Positions 14,747-15,434 of a stretch of DNA of 15,434 nucleotides are shown here, one piece after another; position 1 is the first letter of the stretch, and every line of letters begins with the position of its first letter. The translations under genes and the position numbers were made by a program. This stretch comes from a bacterium. Its GTDB lineage: Bacteria; Verrucomicrobiota; Verrucomicrobiae; Opitutales; Opitutaceae. Location: positions 1 through 15,434 of the forward strand of contig JAJXYI010000196.1 of assembly GCA_021780625.1 (NCBI GenBank), given 5' to 3'. The notes under the pieces were generated by a model, which saw only the letters and a list, made by a program, of their open reading frames with translations, was not told the origin of the DNA and ran no database searches.

Positions 14747-15434
14747 ATGGCAAAGACCCTGAACCTCCTGCTCGCCGCGAGCTCCCTGTTTACCCTTCCC
14801 TTCGCCCTCCAGGCCGAGGAGCCGACGCCGGCCCAGCCTCAAGCCCAGGAAGCCCCGCTCACGCTTGAAGAGTGCGTGGCACGGGCACTCCAGAAGAATT
14901 TCGACATCAAGATCCAGGGCTACAACACCCAGATCGCGAACGAAACCCTGACGATCGCCAGGGCAGATTACGTGCCCGTATTCACCGCCAGCGCACAGAA
15001 GGGCAAGACCAGCTACTACGGGGTCAACAGCAGCTCCAGCTCGACGACTGAGAGCGTCGGCTTCTCCCAGAAAATCTCCACCGGCGCCACGCTGTCTCTC
15101 GCGTCCGGACTCGCGTACGAGCATTCCCAGAGCCAGCTGCTCACTCCCGGGTCTCTCAATCCTGCCTACGTGGGCAATGTGACCCTGAGCCTCAGCCAGC
15201 CTCTGCTCGCCGGCGCCGGCACCACTGCAAACCTCGCCGCGATTCGCCGCGCCAAGCTCGGCGTCGGCATCGCCTCCCTCGCCTACAAGGGCAGCGTCCT
15301 CCAGGTCATCGATAACGTCGAAAACGCCTACTACAACCTGTGCTTCAACTTCGACCAGCTCGGCGTGAAGAAACACAGCCTCGAGCTCGCCCAGGCCCTC
15401 TACAATGAGGCCGTCTCCCGCCGTCAGGTCGGCG
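14747..15434 (+). CDS. TolC-family outer-membrane protein, 3' end missing
   Basis: The frame is open to the right edge with 229 complete codons visible, about half of a TolC-family protein. The N-terminus MAKTLNLLLAASSLFTLPFA has a signal peptide, likely cut after Ala23 before EEPTPAQ. APLTLEECVARALQKNFDIK is the canonical first helix of the outer-membrane efflux protein family. A beta-rich stretch (VGFSQKISTGATLSLASGL, VTLSLSQPLLAGAG) and a long helix (VLQVIDNVENAYYNLCFNFD) follow, as in TolC protomers. These proteins trimerise into an outer-membrane barrel with a periplasmic tunnel for type I secretion or drug efflux. Partner pump genes would lie beyond the window. The ATG at 14747 starts the signal peptide; no Shine-Dalgarno motif is visible. 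The 236 bases between the upstream terminator and this ATG hold no promoter I can call with confidence. Confidence 0.93.
   Translation, partial: MAKTLNLLLAASSLFTLPFALQAEEPTPAQPQAQEAPLTLEECVARALQKNFDIKIQGYNTQIANETLTIARADYVPVFTASAQKGKTSYYGVNSSSSSTTESVGFSQKISTGATLSLASGLAYEHSQSQLLTPGSLNPAYVGNVTLSLSQPLLAGAGTTANLAAIRRAKLGVGIASLAYKGSVLQVIDNVENAYYNLCFNFDQLGVKKHSLELAQALYNEAVSRRQVG

Noticed and set aside
12795..14753. 652-codon - strand frame
   Set aside because: It is antisense to the PpiD-like gene and runs through its terminator; the translation is Gly/Glu/Val-rich in the manner of GC-rich shadow frames.

Overview
The window is GC-rich chromosomal DNA from a diderm (Gram-negative type) bacterium. 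It carries a Kdo transferase for lipopolysaccharide, a TolC-type outer-membrane channel protein, a TonB-domain protein and an MsbA-like exporter. The combination of an animal-like UDP-glucose dehydrogenase, a PpiD/SurA-like protein next to a TolC protein, a DUF721 protein and a degenerate 7-base repeat array suggests Verrucomicrobiota, perhaps Opitutaceae. That assignment is inference from gene content only. Most starts lack a clear Shine-Dalgarno sequence.

Layout. 2-1627 (+): ABC exporter, 5' end outside the window. 1787-2176 (+): DUF721/DciA-like protein. 4777-2206 (-): a same-strand run of DUF488 protein, two-helix membrane protein of unknown function, membrane-anchored TPR protein, a 21-unit heptanucleotide array, and a secreted or lipoprotein TonB-domain protein. 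4778-5513: about 735 bases with no convincing gene. 5514-5939 (+): hotdog thioesterase, overlapping by 4 bases tail-to-tail with waaA (7234-5936, -). 7425-10400 (+): large exported PqqL-like M16 zinc protease. 12686-10416 (-): inositol monophosphatase-family enzyme, then UDP-glucose 6-dehydrogenase. 12813-14453 (+): SurA_N/PpiD-like anchored periplasmic chaperone with no visible parvulin domain, closed by a strong intrinsic terminator. 14747 to the right edge (+): N-terminal part of a TolC-family protein.

The common theme is the cell envelope: lipid A-Kdo assembly (waaA), possible lipid export (ABC exporter), nucleotide-sugar supply for polysaccharide (UDP-glucuronate), periplasmic folding and proteolysis (PpiD-like, M16) and outer-membrane export (TolC). 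The genes are mostly short, independent transcription units rather than one pathway operon.

I see no CRISPR array, tRNA, rRNA, complete insertion sequence, phage module or defence cassette, and no convincing new multi-gene system. The items most worth a second look are the heptanucleotide array and its effect on the apparent TonB gene start, the lower-GC gene of unknown function at 3853-4374, the parvulin-less PpiD-like protein, and the gene-poor stretch at 4778-5513.
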